Shown piece after piece: positions 13,081-25,725 of a stretch of DNA of 64,000 bases. A program made the position numbers and the translations under genes. The stretch comes from Tubiluchus corallicola (taxonomy: Eukaryota > Priapulida > Priapulimorpha > Priapulimorphida > Tubiluchidae). The stretch lies in the NCBI GenBank assembly GCA_030141605.1, contig JAQGDQ010000879.1, positions 1-64,000 on the forward strand, in the 5' to 3' direction. The notes under the pieces were generated by a model. The model was given only the letters and a program-made list of their open reading frames with translations. It did no database searches and was not told the DNA's origin. Every line of letters begins with the position of its first letter. Position 1 is the first letter of the stretch.

Positions 13081-13216
13081 AGAAAAAAAACCCAAGGTTC
13101 TGTGAATTCGTCATGAAATTTTGCAAGAATCTGCTAGAGAGAGCTCCGTATCGATTGTCAAAGTCAGATTTTCCATCCGCCATTTTGAGTTCAAGATGAC
13201 GGCGATAACATCATTT
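13081..13216 (+). repeat. Dispersed repeat family R1, copy 2
   Basis: It shares GTCATGAAA, TCGATTG, AAAATCAGATTTTC-like, GCCAT and TTCAAGATGACGGC words, in order, with the next copy about 245 bp downstream. It also aligns in reverse complement with the copy near 2.8 kb. No coding capacity is evident. Confidence 0.6.
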
Positions 13217-13334
13217 TTAAAAAAGCCTGAGGCTCTGCAGTGAGTGAACGTGAAACCTTATATTCATATATTAGAAGGAATTTCGTATCGACTGAAGTTC
13301 GATTGTTCAAAACTTGAGGATGCACCTAGCCTCA

Positions 13335-13460
13335 ACAGACCGTCATGAAACCATTCAGAAATATTCCTAGAATGAATTCTACGTCGATTGACAAAATCAG
13401 ATTTTCGATTTGCCATCTTATATTCAAGATGACGGCATTGACGTCATTTCTGATCCACGA
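13335..13460 (+). repeat. Dispersed repeat family R1, copy 3
   Basis: This copy runs GTCATGAAAC...CGTCGATTGACAAAATCAG...TTCAAGATGACGGCATTGAC and is diverged from copy 2. The tandem spacing suggests a local duplication of an already dispersed repeat. Confidence 0.55.
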
Positions 13461-13961
13461 TCTGGCTCGGTTTTGCTGCACTATTTATTTGTTGTTCATT
13501 CTTGTCTTTTGTGTTTCTTTTTATCCTCGTTATCAGCACTTAATATTTATGCCTACATTACCGGCTAGCTCTGTCGATTTCGATAATGCTATTTGCCGAA
13601 AAGGTCCATTGTGTAGAATGTTTTCACGTAAAAGACCTGCTGTGTAAAAAGCATGTGACAATTAATTATTTTCTCTCTGCGGATTTAACGCGGTTCCCTG
13701 AAGAACCAACTAAGCACTTCTCTTAGTACTGGGGGCGGTACACGGTAATTATTAGCTAGGCCATGAGAGCCTTATAAATATGGTCCAAAAAGCTGTGACG
13801 CATTAATTACTTACGCAGCTTTAACGCGCGTCCAGTAAAAGCACTCATAAAAAGGTTCATGCATCAGGAAGCAAGACACTAAAACAGCACACCGAGATGA
13901 CTTTAAACTTATGCTTAAAGTAGGACTTAATGGTTTAGTTATATTTAATTTATCATGGAGA

Positions 13962-14002
13962 ATGCTCTTCAATCTGCATTCGAATGGTCAACCAAATAGA
14001 GG
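13962..14002 (+). CDS. Weak candidate mini first exon before a strong GTAAGT donor
   Basis: AGG|GTAAGTAT at 14003 is a strong donor. The ATG at 13962 gives 13 codons (MLFNLHSNGQPNR) and two bases, the same phase as the better candidates. An out-of-frame ATG with better context lies 7 bp upstream, which argues against efficient use. It may be a non-coding exon or chance. Confidence 0.18.
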
Positions 14003-14219
14003 GTAAGTATGCTTAAGCTTGCAGGGATAAATGTACTTATCGTGGGTCTTATAATTTCTTGTGCTAGCAAGTCTTATTTTGTCGATATTTTTATCTGGCT
14101 AAATAATTGGCTGTCTATCTTTGTGCGCGTGATATTTTGACACGTCTGGTTCTATATTATTACCTGTAATTAGTTTCCATCGCCATCATCGTTTGACAGC
14201 TAGATTGTCTCCTCGTTAG

Positions 14220-14417
14220 AGAAAGACAGTGACGCGTATTAAATGCGTTACATCAAAAGCGTTGTCTCACAAGCTTTTGACCAAGGTTGGCACTTACAAC
14301 ATGCCTGGGTTTCCAATAATTGATTCTAGCTACATGCAGGATGCCAGGATCATAGAGAGCGTGTTGTTATTAGTTGGCATTGAGGAAGCAAGTAAACGTC
14401 TAAGATTAACGTTTTGA
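14220..14417 (+). CDS. Possible exon or fossil coding segment
   Basis: A pyrimidine-rich tract ends in GTTAG at 14219. The frame that opens directly after it runs 65 codons to a TGA at 14415-14417. The translation includes MPGFPIIDSSYMQDARIIES followed by a Leu-rich, then basic, stretch. GTAAAC near 14390 could act as a weak donor. The region is less AT-rich than its flanks and reads like protein, but nothing identifies it and it may be a decayed repeat. Confidence 0.22.
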   Translation, partial: RKTVTRIKCVTSKALSHKLLTKVGTYNMPGFPIIDSSYMQDARIIESVLLLVGIEEASKRLRLTF

Positions 14418-14439
14418 TCATTACTATGATGCATGCCAT

Positions 14440-14703
14440 TCTTTCAGCTATCACTGGGTGAATTATTAAAAATTATGTATTATATTTTAAACTGCTACTA
14501 GTCCAAAAATGTTCGTGTCAATTTACAGGGTCCGTCGTATCTAAGTAAAGTGTTTGTGATTAGCGTTTTTGTCATTGACTGCCGTAGCTTCTGCTATAAT
14601 GGGTAAATTATTAAATATAACACATTATATTTTTAACTACTACTAGTCCAAAAAATTTCGTGTCAATTTATAGGCTACGTCGTGACTAGGCAAAGTGTTC
14701 GTC
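14440..14703 (+). repeat. Local duplication, about 146-bp offset
   Basis: 14440-14563 and 14586-14703 share GGGT-AATTATTAAA, CTACTAGTCCAAAAA, TCGTGTCAATTTA and CAAAGTGTT-type words in order. The copies are clearly diverged. Confidence 0.65.
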
Positions 14704-16843
14704 TTGTTGATGCCACCATTGTCAAATTGTCAAACTGTCAGAGATCAAAGAAAAAGTTAAGCATTTTTTACGGATTTTTAGTGAATTACAACATTTGACG
14801 TGCACTTGACACGTAGAGTACCGGTGTCTGAAACTTGGCTGACAACGAGCGACCACTGATAATATTTCAGTTGTCTTATAAAAAAACTAATATCCACAGG
14901 GCAGTAACATATTTATAATGCCCACAACCTCATAGCATTCTTCACTTGCGAAAAAGTTAAATCACTTTAAATTAAATTAGAATTAATCCAGCCTTTGTTT
15001 TTAATATTTTCCAAATTTACCCTCATTCTAACTTAATTTCACCTTAGTTAACTTTCTAGCAGATGAAAGTTTTAAGAAATTAATGTTTACTTATTATTTT
15101 TCACATAAGCTTCTGCGTCTATTAATCCTGGTTGCGGTTCATTTACATAACTAACTGCAAGAGGAGGTTACAAAACCGACGGGAAAAAGCGAAATAACTG
15201 TAAAAGTCGTAAGGTTAGCGGATGTGCAGTAAACGCACAATATGTTAGGTGGATAAGATTTGTTACATGGCTTTACTGACTAAGTGTTTTATTTTTACCT
15301 TGCCTGGCATCATTTTCGTCATTAGCTTCTTCTCATCTTACAGGATGAGTTGTACTTTACTAAAATTTTAGAACTTTGTTTAGGGTTGCCCATTCATGGC
15401 TTCCTCTTTTGTTGCGGCTGTTCTCAATTTACTCAAAGCGAATTTTTCCCCTCGAGCTCATAATTGCTGTCTGCAAGTTTAAGCTTAATTGGCTTCATCT
15501 TATTTCACGTATTACGTGCGTAAGTGCTTGGAAATAGTTTAATTTACAACGCCTCCATTAGTTTCTTTGTCATTTGCTGACACTTTTTTTCACTCCCAGA
15601 CTAACAACCAGTATTTTCTCGCGAACAACCTCATGAATATGTTTGCAGATTACTGTAAATTGGCATATGATGTAGAGCGAAAATAATTTTGACGAGTTAT
15701 TTTATCCGCTAGGAAGAATATCAGCGAGCAAAGTTAGGAAACATCGCGACAGATTTCTCTCGGTTTTGCAAGGTCACGAGCGTGTCTGATGCAGGGGAAC
15801 GCAAAAAGGAAAAGTAACAAAACTGGTAAAACTACGTTAAAAAGGTCATTATGACAGGTGTAAAAAGTCAGCGGTAAAGAAGGCAAAAGTAAACAAGGCA
15901 ATGGCAGCAAGGACAAAAATATGAAATAGAAAACAAAATTTAATGATAAAAAGTGTAACAAAAAATGAATTTCCAAATTTCACTTAAAATGTCTTTTAAA
16001 AAACAATTAAGTTTGATTTTATTTAATGCGCTGATGACGGCCTTATTGTATAATGAAGGCTCTTGTATTTACGCAGCAGTACTCTAGGCTCTTGGTCATA
16101 AAGGCGCCATCTATCTTGTTAAACATTCCGCAAGTGCAGGTTCAAGATATCTATGATAAATTATTTTTCGTAATCCGGCCGTAGCCACCATAGACAGAAC
16201 TTTCTAAACCCCAGAAAGTCAGTGCTTTCTTGGCCACATAGCTGATCCCAAGCGGGAGAATAGAAAGGATAATACGAACACTGGATGTGAGTGTCTGTGT
16301 AAATAATTCCAAGTAACAAAGTCCCGGAACTTCTGCTTCCGAAATGTTTTAGAACAATTATAAAGTTTGTAAAATTCTTTATAACAAGAACAATATCTGT
16401 TTCGTTAAACTACCCCCTATAATAAATTTCATTACATTTTTATTAAGAAAATCAACGTTTCCACTGCGCGGTAACAGTCATCTTCAGGAAATAAAAATGA
16501 TTAAAATAACGACTTGTAAACTCTTATCATGCCTTTCTTATTGCCATTTTTCAGTTTTTACGAACATTTCAAAATCCAGCGAGGTAGTGACACACATTTT
16601 CAAAACTGTCTTTGAAATTTTACCCGACAAAACAATTTTAAGCAAATGCTTAGTACGAATTTCTTCCTATAGGTGTCACAATTCTCAGCTTTGACTTGGC
16701 TTTCGTAGCAACTTGATAACAATGCGGCAAATAACTTACACGTTGCAATTAACGCGCCACAAGATGTTTAACAGAAGCCACACGACCCAACTAACACGCC
16801 ACAAGAAGTTTTGCCGAAATTGATTGCCCATATATACATTTTG

Positions 16844-17016
16844 ATGAGAAAAAGTTTATTGGGGAGAGTTGGAGTAGATCCTTGCTTCTTCAGTCAAGCA
16901 AATGTTGCCTTAGCAAGGGCTTATCCTTTCAACGATCAGCCCTTCACTGTTGTAAGTCACAAGGTGCATCGTGCAGCCAGCTGTGAAATGGAGAACCACA
17001 GAATAGGTAATAGAAG
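16844..17016 (+). CDS. Candidate coding exon, 57 codons from ATG, then AAG|GTAAGC donor
   Basis: From ATG 16844 the frame reads MRKSLLGRVGVDPCFFSQAN and continues to ...MENHRIGNR, ending at AGAAG|GTAAGC. The frame is open upstream to a TAA at 16769-16771. A possible acceptor, GTTTAACAG, ends at 16774, so the exon could start at 16775 and be internal, or the ATG could be a true start. Composition is less AT-rich than the surroundings. It shares phase 2 with the other candidates. Support is weaker here because the start is not fixed and the product is unrecognised. Confidence 0.42.
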
Positions 17017-17019
17017 GTA

Positions 17020-19050
17020 AGCTATGATCTACGCTGCGATGAACCCAGCTGTAACTGTGTATGCGCCCGTTTGCGAGACGGGAGCGACAGGTTGATCCGA
17101 TCTCCGAACTCGACTTTTTAATTTCTAAAACATAGACTAAGTTTCAGCCCAGGCAATAGCGTCACTCGACGACATTTAGTTTTGAATAGAAGAAGTTACT
17201 AGAGACAGAGGCGATAGTTAGCATCCGATCACCGAGGTTCGAATTTATTTCTTTTATTAATGTATACTTAACTATACTATATAACTAACTAAATTTTATA
17301 CTTAACTATAGGCGTAAACTCGGTGTAATGCTGGTGGAATTTCCACTTAGCTTTTGTTCAGAAGCAGTTCTCAAGATAAAACTGAAATTCAAACAGTGTA
17401 GCTCGTCGATTGATTTTTTAAATGTACTGCTTTACAACCACAGGGTTGTCACTAGGGTTATATTAAAATAGGGTTGTCATGTTTGATAAGCTAAATGAAA
17501 TACAGCTGCCTGAAAACCTCAATATAGCTGCCTTAGGAACTAATGATTTGTTGAAGTTGTTATTGTTTGGAAAAGATGAATTTAATTATGTTGTTAACTG
17601 TAAAATATTCCAATGTATACATGACTTTATATTTCTTACTAAGCGATTCCAGTAGTTTATATCTACTATGAGATGCGTCAGTCCTAAATATTCGTGCATT
17701 AATATTTTTTAACTATCATTTGGTACTAATATCAAGGTAATCTTGCAGCAAAACTTTCGGCTTGTGTAGGTATAGACAATTTTTACTGTAAATGTTTTTG
17801 TAAATAGTGTATATAGTTTGCTGGGGTGAGACCCTAAATCATGTTTTCAAACTGTCTGCTCCTGTCCTATAATACATTATGTTTAAACTAAACTAAACTA
17901 ATCGCGACTACGTTGCAAATAGATATGATCTGCCAACTTGTTACTAGCATTTTCCCAGCCAGCAAAAAGAAGAAAAAAACATGCATGCCCAGAAATTCTC
18001 TACGCGTCTAATTTCACAGATTTTTTTTTCTGATTTTTGAAAGGGGCTTTATAAGTGCCTTTCGATCAGCCATTATATTAATCTCTTTAAACTGTTGATA
18101 CTTCCGCATGCCTGTTGGCAGAAAAAAAAACGGAACGAACTACGAACCAATCCTTATGAGAAAACCAATCAGCTAATCAGGCATCATTAAGTCAATCATC
18201 AGGCATCATTAAGTCAATCATCAAGCATCATCAAGGAACGTGTTTCTTATCGATGCTTTTTCTATTGTCTATTGTCTATTGTTTTTACCGCCCCTTCTGT
18301 TTTTTAAGACAATTCTATGCTATCTAACCTGAAATACTTCCTAACTGAGTTATTTAGGCGTAAACTTGCATTGGCGATCATTTTAATTTAAAGCCCATAA
18401 CTTTTTCACCAAAAGTGGATTTAAGGGTTTGCTGAAAATGTTATTCTTGACAATGTTCTTGACGGCATTTAAACTATCTTTGTCCGAGTTCATACCTTAT
18501 TTTTGCCAGGCTAAATGAACAATGCACGAATTAGCTAAATCATAAAACAACTATTATTTTCAAGTGTCGTCTGCATTCTTTTATGCCCTTAAAATTAGAA
18601 ACAAAGTTAAGGCGTTAAACATCGTTAAACTGTATTTTAAATTTTATTTGAAATATCTTTATTCTGTAAAGCATTAGGCATCATGATCGATGCCGAAGCA
18701 ATTCCAAAATAAATCTAAAAAAACATAGACAAAAATAAGCCCCCTTTTTACTTTGTCTATGATATTTGTCGATTGTTATGGCCATAAATAAAAGAGGAGC
18801 TCTGCTGTAAATCTCAATTCACATCACCAACATCATGCACGATGGTAATAAATTTGAGAAAATAATTGTCAAGCAATTATTCGAGAAAATAAATTAGCAA
18901 ATATTGCTTTTCACAGAAGTTTACGAACCACTAATAGAGAAATATGGCGCTGTTATTAGCCACTTGTTCACCTTATAGAAGCGTAGAAGGAGAATAAACT
19001 GAAGTGGTGACATCGACTTGGGTTACAAATAAATGTCAGCGACGTTTAAT
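17020..19050. other. Presumed intron or intergenic DNA
   Basis: No ORF with splice support. It holds only the 22-bp repeat and short direct repeats listed above. Confidence 0.5.
18175..18236 (+). repeat. 22-bp tandem repeat, about 2.7 copies
   Basis: Units of ATCAGGCATCATTAAGTCA plus ATC repeat with little change. Just downstream (about 18263) is a threefold TCTATTG run. Confidence 0.75.
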
Positions 19051-19051
19051 C

Positions 19052-19649
19052 TTAAAGGAAGACTGGATGAATTTTCATATACTACCACCAAGTCCGACTA
19101 AAGAATATATTTTAACATAATTAATACTGCAAAAGCGTTTCTGATAATTAAATAGTAGATTAAAAACTTCATTAACGGCCCAACTATTGATGACATTACA
19201 AACTAACGTAATTTTCAACAGCAAAAATATTCCTCCAGCGTGTTGCACGTGTTTGCGAAAGCGAAAATTGAAGTACAGTGCCACTGTAAGATATTAGGGT
19301 GTTGTACTAAAACTAGGTAAGTTTTAGGATAAAAACTCAAATTTCAGATTTACCGTTGTGCTCACGCATGAGCTGTCGAACGTGTGTAGTTCCTCAGAAA
19401 CTAACACTTCTGAACTAGGAGGTACAGCACCTGTTTTTTGTGCAACCCGTTCCGAAACGCAGGCGCTAGTGCATGTGACAAAATGCATGTAATAGCGAAG
19501 AACTAGCGACACAAACGTGAAATTATGTTTGTGTGGTAATAATTCTTTCACGTAAGTCATTTTTGAAAAAATAGTTTGTTTCCTTTCAATATTTTAAAAA
19601 GTAGATTGTTTTGATTTATAATTTAAGATTGGGTCCGGTTTTGCTTTAA
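19052..19649 (-). mobile_element. TTAA-bounded inverted-repeat element, copy 1
   Basis: This 598-bp segment recurs in reverse complement at 36011-36598, with homology stopping at TTAA on both sides of both copies. The ends form imperfect terminal inverted repeats: TTAAAGGAAGACTGGA at one end and, in reverse complement, TTAAAGCAAAACCGGA at the other. It has no convincing ORF. Terminal TTAA is the target-site hallmark of piggyBac-type transposition, so a non-autonomous DNA transposon is likely. The terminal sequence is not one I can assign to a named family. Confidence 0.7.
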
Positions 19650-20721
19650 AATATTGACCTAGAAGCAAGTAAGTAAATCGCCGATTTTTTATGTAATAAT
19701 GATTATGTTTCCCTGACTTTTCGTACAATTTGTAATCAGCAACGAATTCAACTTTTGAGATGTAGTTTAATGAGATGCTTTTGTGTGGTTTAATGATATT
19801 CTTTTGTGTGGGTTAATGAGGTGCGCTGAGTTTGGTACTGCTTAACTAAGTCGTGCCTGTAAGGTTAATAACTGTGGAATTACTGTAGGCCTAACAAGAG
19901 AAAACCAAGAATTCACATTTTTCTCATAGTTTTTGTTTATTGTGTTTAATTATTTGGTTCACATTTCTGTGTTGTTATTGTTTTAGGTCGAAAATTGTAG
20001 GCACGCATACATTTAATACTTTTTTGACTTTATATTAATATATGATAACTTTATCTATTATAATATTATTGTCTTTATATAGCTCATAGAGTGCTTTAGG
20101 AAAAATTATACTTTAGAGTATAAAACCATCAGAAAGATTTTCAAGTTACAAAAATTCGCAGACAGCAAAAACACTGTTAGCCAGCATAATTGAAATGCTA
20201 TAAAACACAAGAAGCCAGAAATGTAAGAAAGCAATAAATGACAATTAGTAAACCTTTTTCATTTTAACTATGCAATACTACGAGCGAACATCACGTTGGA
20301 GAATGTTTTAATAAGAAAATGGACATTCTCTTGAGGCAGCTTAAGCTACTCGAGGCGGATTTCTTACTGAACAGATGAAATAATTTATTCGAATTGTAAA
20401 GTTCGAAGTTTATGATTTGTCATAAAACTCGCATGTCTAACTGTAATGCCTGATAATATATAGGCTAATATATGCTTAAGACGTGGAATAACTGACTGAT
20501 AAAGGACAAGCAAGATTTCACAACATTATTGATTTCAAGTTATGTAAATATTCGGGTTTGTTTTCGTAACTGCCCTTGTTTATATTACAACTATTATGGA
20601 CGTACTAGTAATGGATATATGAATGTGAACAAGATAATATAGTAAAACAAGAAGACTTAATTTAAATCAGTAGTCGTAGTTTACCACTGTGATAATCAAG
20701 ACATTGTTTCGGTGAGCGGAA

Positions 20722-20750
20722 CACTTGGTAACTGGATCCTGGATAACTCG

Positions 20751-20804
<54 letters not shown>

Positions 20805-21545
20805 ATATCAAAGGTATATCATATATCCTTCATAATGTATATTCTTGATATCTATAATATCCTATATTTTCTTGATAGCCAGATATCCTACATATTCATA
20901 TATACATGTTTATCAAATATATATATATGGGTATTGAAGACTTAAATATATGAATATTTGCAAACTGTTTCGCAAATAAGCACTTGGTAACCCCTTTCCA
21001 AAAACGTTTTCAATGTTGAGAAATTGGACCTTTAGTAACTTATATACATGCGCATAAGCACATATGTTGAAAGTGTGACATTCCTTTTGCAATTCGGGAA
21101 CTTGGTGACTGCATTAAATCTCTATTGTAGCTCGCACTTTTGATACTTGCAATCTGGGCATTTTATTCATTTATTTGTTTTATTCACACCCATTAGCAAA
21201 ATACAGTCTATAATAAAAACAATATATATATATATATAACTGGTTGGCGAAAAAACAATATTTACAAGGGTGGCAAAAACACAAGAGATTAACTCTTACA
21301 TTATCTCTACATAACTAAACAATTGGTATCACGTAACTTGATAAGTAATAGTTGTAAGCCGAACACTTCGTAACCCAAACACTTAGTAACTCTCTTACTT
21401 AATTATTAACAAGTTTCTGGCTTACCATACGTTCGTGTTATCAAGTGTCAAAGTTACGTGTCATACGTTTGCGCAGGTATCAAAGGTTAGTAATTGTCCA
21501 GTCACCAAGCGTCCAGCGTTATCAAACGTCCTGGTTACCAAGTCT
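20722..21545. repeat. Irregular cluster of CACTTNGTAAC motifs
   Basis: CACTTGGTAAC occurs at 20722 and 20981, CACTTCGTAAC at 21364 and CACTTAGTAAC at 21380. Relatives include AACTTGGTGAC at 21099, CTTTAGTAAC at 21030 and, inverted, GTCACCAAG at 21501 and GTTACCAAG at 21534. Spacing is irregular, so this is neither a simple tandem array nor a MITE. Confidence 0.55.
20753..20802. repeat. (TA)n microsatellite with palindromic GATATC-rich flank
   Basis: About 25 uninterrupted TA units, followed to about 20900 by repeated GATATC/GATATCC words. Confidence 0.95.
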
Positions 21546-21930
21546 CTATGTTGCCGATTACCATTTACTAAATTACGGTACTGGTGACAAAATGACCATA
21601 ATTTACTGCAGAGTTAAGCAATACCCTGGATAAGTGCTGAATTAACACTTATCACGAATTGTCCTGTTACGAAGTAACCGATGTTTATTTAATTATGGGA
21701 TGTCGAGGTTACAATTGATCTTTCTTTATTAACGAATTAACCGAGATGAGTTGTGAGAGAGCAGAGAGTAGACGAGACAATAAAAACGAGAGAAACCATT
21801 GTGAAAAACCATTGTGAAAAACCATAAACGGATAAATAGATAAACCATTTTGTAATAAATCATCCACATATTCTCGCGAATACTATACGTATGATGAAAT
21901 GTCACTGAAATAATTTGCTTGTGATTTACA

Positions 21931-21979
21931 GCTCCTGTCTATGCTCAAATGCTGAACGTTGTACTTCAGATATCAATTC
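21931..21979 (+). other. Possible 49-nt micro-exon
   Basis: GTGATTTACAG precedes and GTAAGTG follows a 49-nt segment that is open in two of three frames. One frame contains an ATG and would leave phase 2, like the candidate first exons. Both splice sites look good, but the coding sense is ambiguous. Confidence 0.2.
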
Positions 21980-24900
21980 CGTAAGTGTTTGACGCTATAA
22001 ATCTTCAATAGGTTTTTTTAGTTGTTCGTCCATCCAAGGGATGGACACTTATGAAAAGGGCGGAAACACCTGGCAACTGCGTAAAACAGCCTACGAAAAC
22101 GGCAAGCCCGTTGCCGTGATTACAAAACCAGTGATTACAATCCATTTGTTGTTTCAGTGTTGATTTATGATTTGTAATTTATATGTTACGGTTGATTGTA
22201 CATTTCATTACATATGTATGTTATAAATCTTATTATACATGTATATTATACATCTTACCTTTAAATTTGCTGTCGTACAGATATGTTTTACTGTTCTAGT
22301 TATTAATTTTTGTATATTTGATTTTTCTGTATCTATATATAGATAAATAAATAAATATATAAATATCATTATATATACATGCATAATGATACGTAATGAT
22401 AATGATACATACTATACAAGCATACAAGCATAAAAGTTTACTACCCGTAAGCCTAATTACGCGGACATTTCAATGGACTTTCAACATGACAACTTTTTAG
22501 ACGACGTAATCTTCCCATAATATCCTAGTACAAACTCAGTTAATGGAAAACGTTGTCCCCTCATTAGCCTTTTGTCCATCGCGCTCAACCTTCTGAGAAT
22601 AAAAAAGAAATTTTGCCTATTTCCAGCAATACTGAGTGCATGGCAATACAATGCATGTTAAACCTTGTTCTTTACGTCTAATTCCATACGTCGTGATTAC
22701 AGCAGCCATGCAACATTGTTTAAGTTTAATGTTAATTGTACGATCTTGTATGTTTACGACAGCAGCATAATAGAAAAATAAACGTATTTGCCGTATACTA
22801 TATACTACTGTAGTGGTAACATTAGTTCACCTTGTGTATTGAAAATAAAAACAAATTTATTGCTTTTAGCGGTACAAGTAAGTAAATACATCTGGGGGCA
22901 GAGAAAAGCTATCATGTAAACCTATCGACCAAAGTAACAAGTCCTTCCAACCTATTAACATAACAAGTAGACCCTGCTAAAGAATACTGGATACTAGCCT
23001 GCAGTACGCCGCATAGTTTAAAAATAAATAAATAAATTTTCACTCAAGCATAGACAAATTAATAAATTTTCATTTGAATTTGCCTAACAGTCTATCTAGT
23101 TAAATTACAATTACTCCGCAGTTTTACGAATTCTTGGTTACAAAATTTCTCGCAACGAAGCAGTGAATATGTTTATAATGATAACTACAAACAGAAAGCT
23201 TCACGATGCTTTATAGAGAAGATGAGAACATCATTTTTCCAGTCAGTATTTTGTGCTCAGATATTGCCAAAAACTACCCCCCTCCGTAGACACGTTTTCT
23301 GAAGAAATATATTAGACAACGCTGGTACCAGAAATGTGACAAATACTTTGCTACGATCGATAAGAATTCTCTAATAATGTGTTTTTTCGGTATTTTTTAC
23401 TCTTTCTTGCTATCTTTGTAAGTAGAGAATAAAATGTTCATAAATGTTCAACAGATTTAACTGGTTCAATTTTTTGTATCTGCAATGGATTCTTTCGTTT
23501 TTCAGTGTGGAATGACCGCCAATAATTGTTGCAATCACAAAAGTAAAAAATCAAAGAAGAAAATTTGGGTTCTTGTCCAACTACAGCATAACATGCACTA
23601 ACACATGCGCATGCCATATACATTCGTTCATACATGTGGTGTGGACACAAGACCAATACCTCAATAAAAGGAAACGACTAAATTTAATATAATTTAGCGC
23701 CGTGATGAAGATTCACGAAAGCACTTACAGCCGAATATTAATATTAATGTATTCAGTTGAGTTTGCACCTATATGGAACATAATAGGCTTTGTTTTCACC
23801 CTCCTGTCTGACTAGAATTTGTCGCTTTAACATTCTCATCCATCATTTTAGAAAAATCAATTAAGTACACAAACCAAGTTCTAGGCTCCACGTCTTGCCT
23901 ACATCAAGTACTTTGCTCCTCGTACAAGTGCCGCTTCACATATTAATATTTATCAACTTTTCAATGCTTCCTGGATAAGGAGCAATCGACGACTGAACTT
24001 CCTCATGTTGTTTGACTAGGGAAAAAGACTGCACATCTATTACTTCAGAATAATTAAGTTTTTTTAATTATACAAGTCGTCCCACTGACATATTCATGAG
24101 TAATCTTATCTTTATTTTTTTTCGTGTAAACCTGTACTGACTTATTAGATGAACTCGATACTGCCACAATATGATTATGAAGAACCGATGTATTTCAGTC
24201 AGTAAAACCCGTAATCAATTTCTTAATTACTATATTGATTGTGTATTCTTATTTATACATAAAAGCCAACCTAACTGCTTTCAGGCATTTTGTAATATTT
24301 AAAAAATAAAATAAATAAAAATTAAATGCTGTGACTCATATCAAAGACTTCCCATCAAAGCTCACAGATTTCCAAATATTGTTTATTTTAAAATGGTTAC
24401 TAATGATTTTTTGCACTAAAACATCTTATGTCTGTTTGCTTTCAATGTTGTTAGCAGTGAAACTATCGAAGCAATGTAATACACAATGTAAAAAAATGAA
24501 AGGATGCAATAAAAAGCTCGACGCCACATAATGAACCTTACAGGAGTCAAGACGAAATATTATCAATAATAAGTACCAAGTGTTTCCCGTATCTAAATAT
24601 CAGCGTTTTTACGTTAGCTAACAAACGTTGACGTTAGGTAATTAGCAATGACGTCACTGTTGGTATAATTCTCCAATTGCTGGGCCTTTTGCATCTTTGT
24701 GAAAAGAAGGATACGACACTGCTGAGTTACATAAACCGAGAAACACGAAAACTCAGCAATTTAAGTTTACAATTTCAACTACAAGTTCAATACCGGGTTA
24801 ATGCGTGACGTAATAGTTGGGTCATGACTGACGTAGTTTCCTGTTATCCACAGTTTTGCTAGTCTATTATAGCGTCTATTTGTTACGCAATACGAATCGG

Positions 24901-25706
24901 AGAAATAGTCATTGCTGCCCATCTAGGAACTACTGAGAACGTGTAACATTAAAAACCCACTGCGATCATGGAAAATTGTAAACCTGCCTGCTTCTCTACC
25001 TGCTTATCTGCGTATGATGTAAGCCACGTCGAAGTAAACTTTGAGAGTAAAAACTTTTATTTCGTCTTTAGAATTTACTTGCATGCCTTGCGTGCACCTT
25101 GTATTGCAATCGTCTTTTGTGCAAACCGGGACAACTTATCAGCTTTTTCACAGACGGCTTTCATCTTCCTCTGCTGATTAACCTTGATACGCCTCATTTC
25201 CAATCCACATCTTTTGCGTGCTTATAAAAATCGACGTGCCGCGCGTATCCACGCTAGACCTGTTATTACCTCATGGGTGACTCCTGGTCTGTTTCGTACC
25301 GTGTGATCAATAAAACCTTTGAAAAACAACAACAGTTTAATCTTAAAAAAGAACGACTTGCCTTCGCTAGATCTCCTGTAGCTTCCCGATTCTTTTAGTT
25401 TGTCCATTTCTCATGTATTCTGTGTCTGCCTCTATGCTGATATTTCTCGCTTTAACCTAATTTTGCGAGAACGGGCAATAGAGTGCATGGTGATGGGCAC
25501 TCACGACTACTGAAGGCCTTCTGTATAAATTATTGTTGATGAAAGTAGAACGTGAGCGCAGAAATATTGCGGATTCTTTTCAGAAATATTTAAAATGTGT
25601 TAAATATTTGAGGGATGATGTTACATTAAAATCTTGATCGATGTTAATCTGATTAAGCAGACGGCGCATAACCTATAGAGGATTATCTTTTTTCATCTTA
25701 AGACGT
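21980..25706. other. Presumed intron or intergenic DNA upstream of the large exon
   Basis: AT-rich with short hairpins near 22030 (GTCCATCC/GGATGGAC) and 22100 (ACGGCAA/TTGCCGT). A 69-codon ATG ORF at 24968-25177, Cys- and aromatic-rich, has a favourable start context but no fitting donor. A minus-strand ORF at 25407 is also uncalled. Confidence 0.45.
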
Positions 25707-25721
25707 TCTTGTTAATTTCAG
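25707..25721 (+). promoter_or_regulatory. Splice acceptor of the large exon
   Basis: A T-rich run ends in CAG directly before AATC-ATG. The short distance from the acceptor to the start codon means almost all of the 5' UTR is encoded elsewhere. I could not identify the upstream exon with confidence. Confidence 0.65.
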
Positions 25722-25725
25722 AATC

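Noticed and set aside
24968-25177. 69-codon ATG ORF (MENCKPACF...) as a first exon
   Set aside because: Good start context, but the only donor-like site is in a different phase and the translation is Cys/aromatic-rich without support.
25222-25407. Minus-strand ORF starting MDKLKESGSYRR with an AG|GCAAGT site
   Set aside because: It would need a rare GC-AG intron, has only 15 codons before it, and lies antisense close to the large exon.
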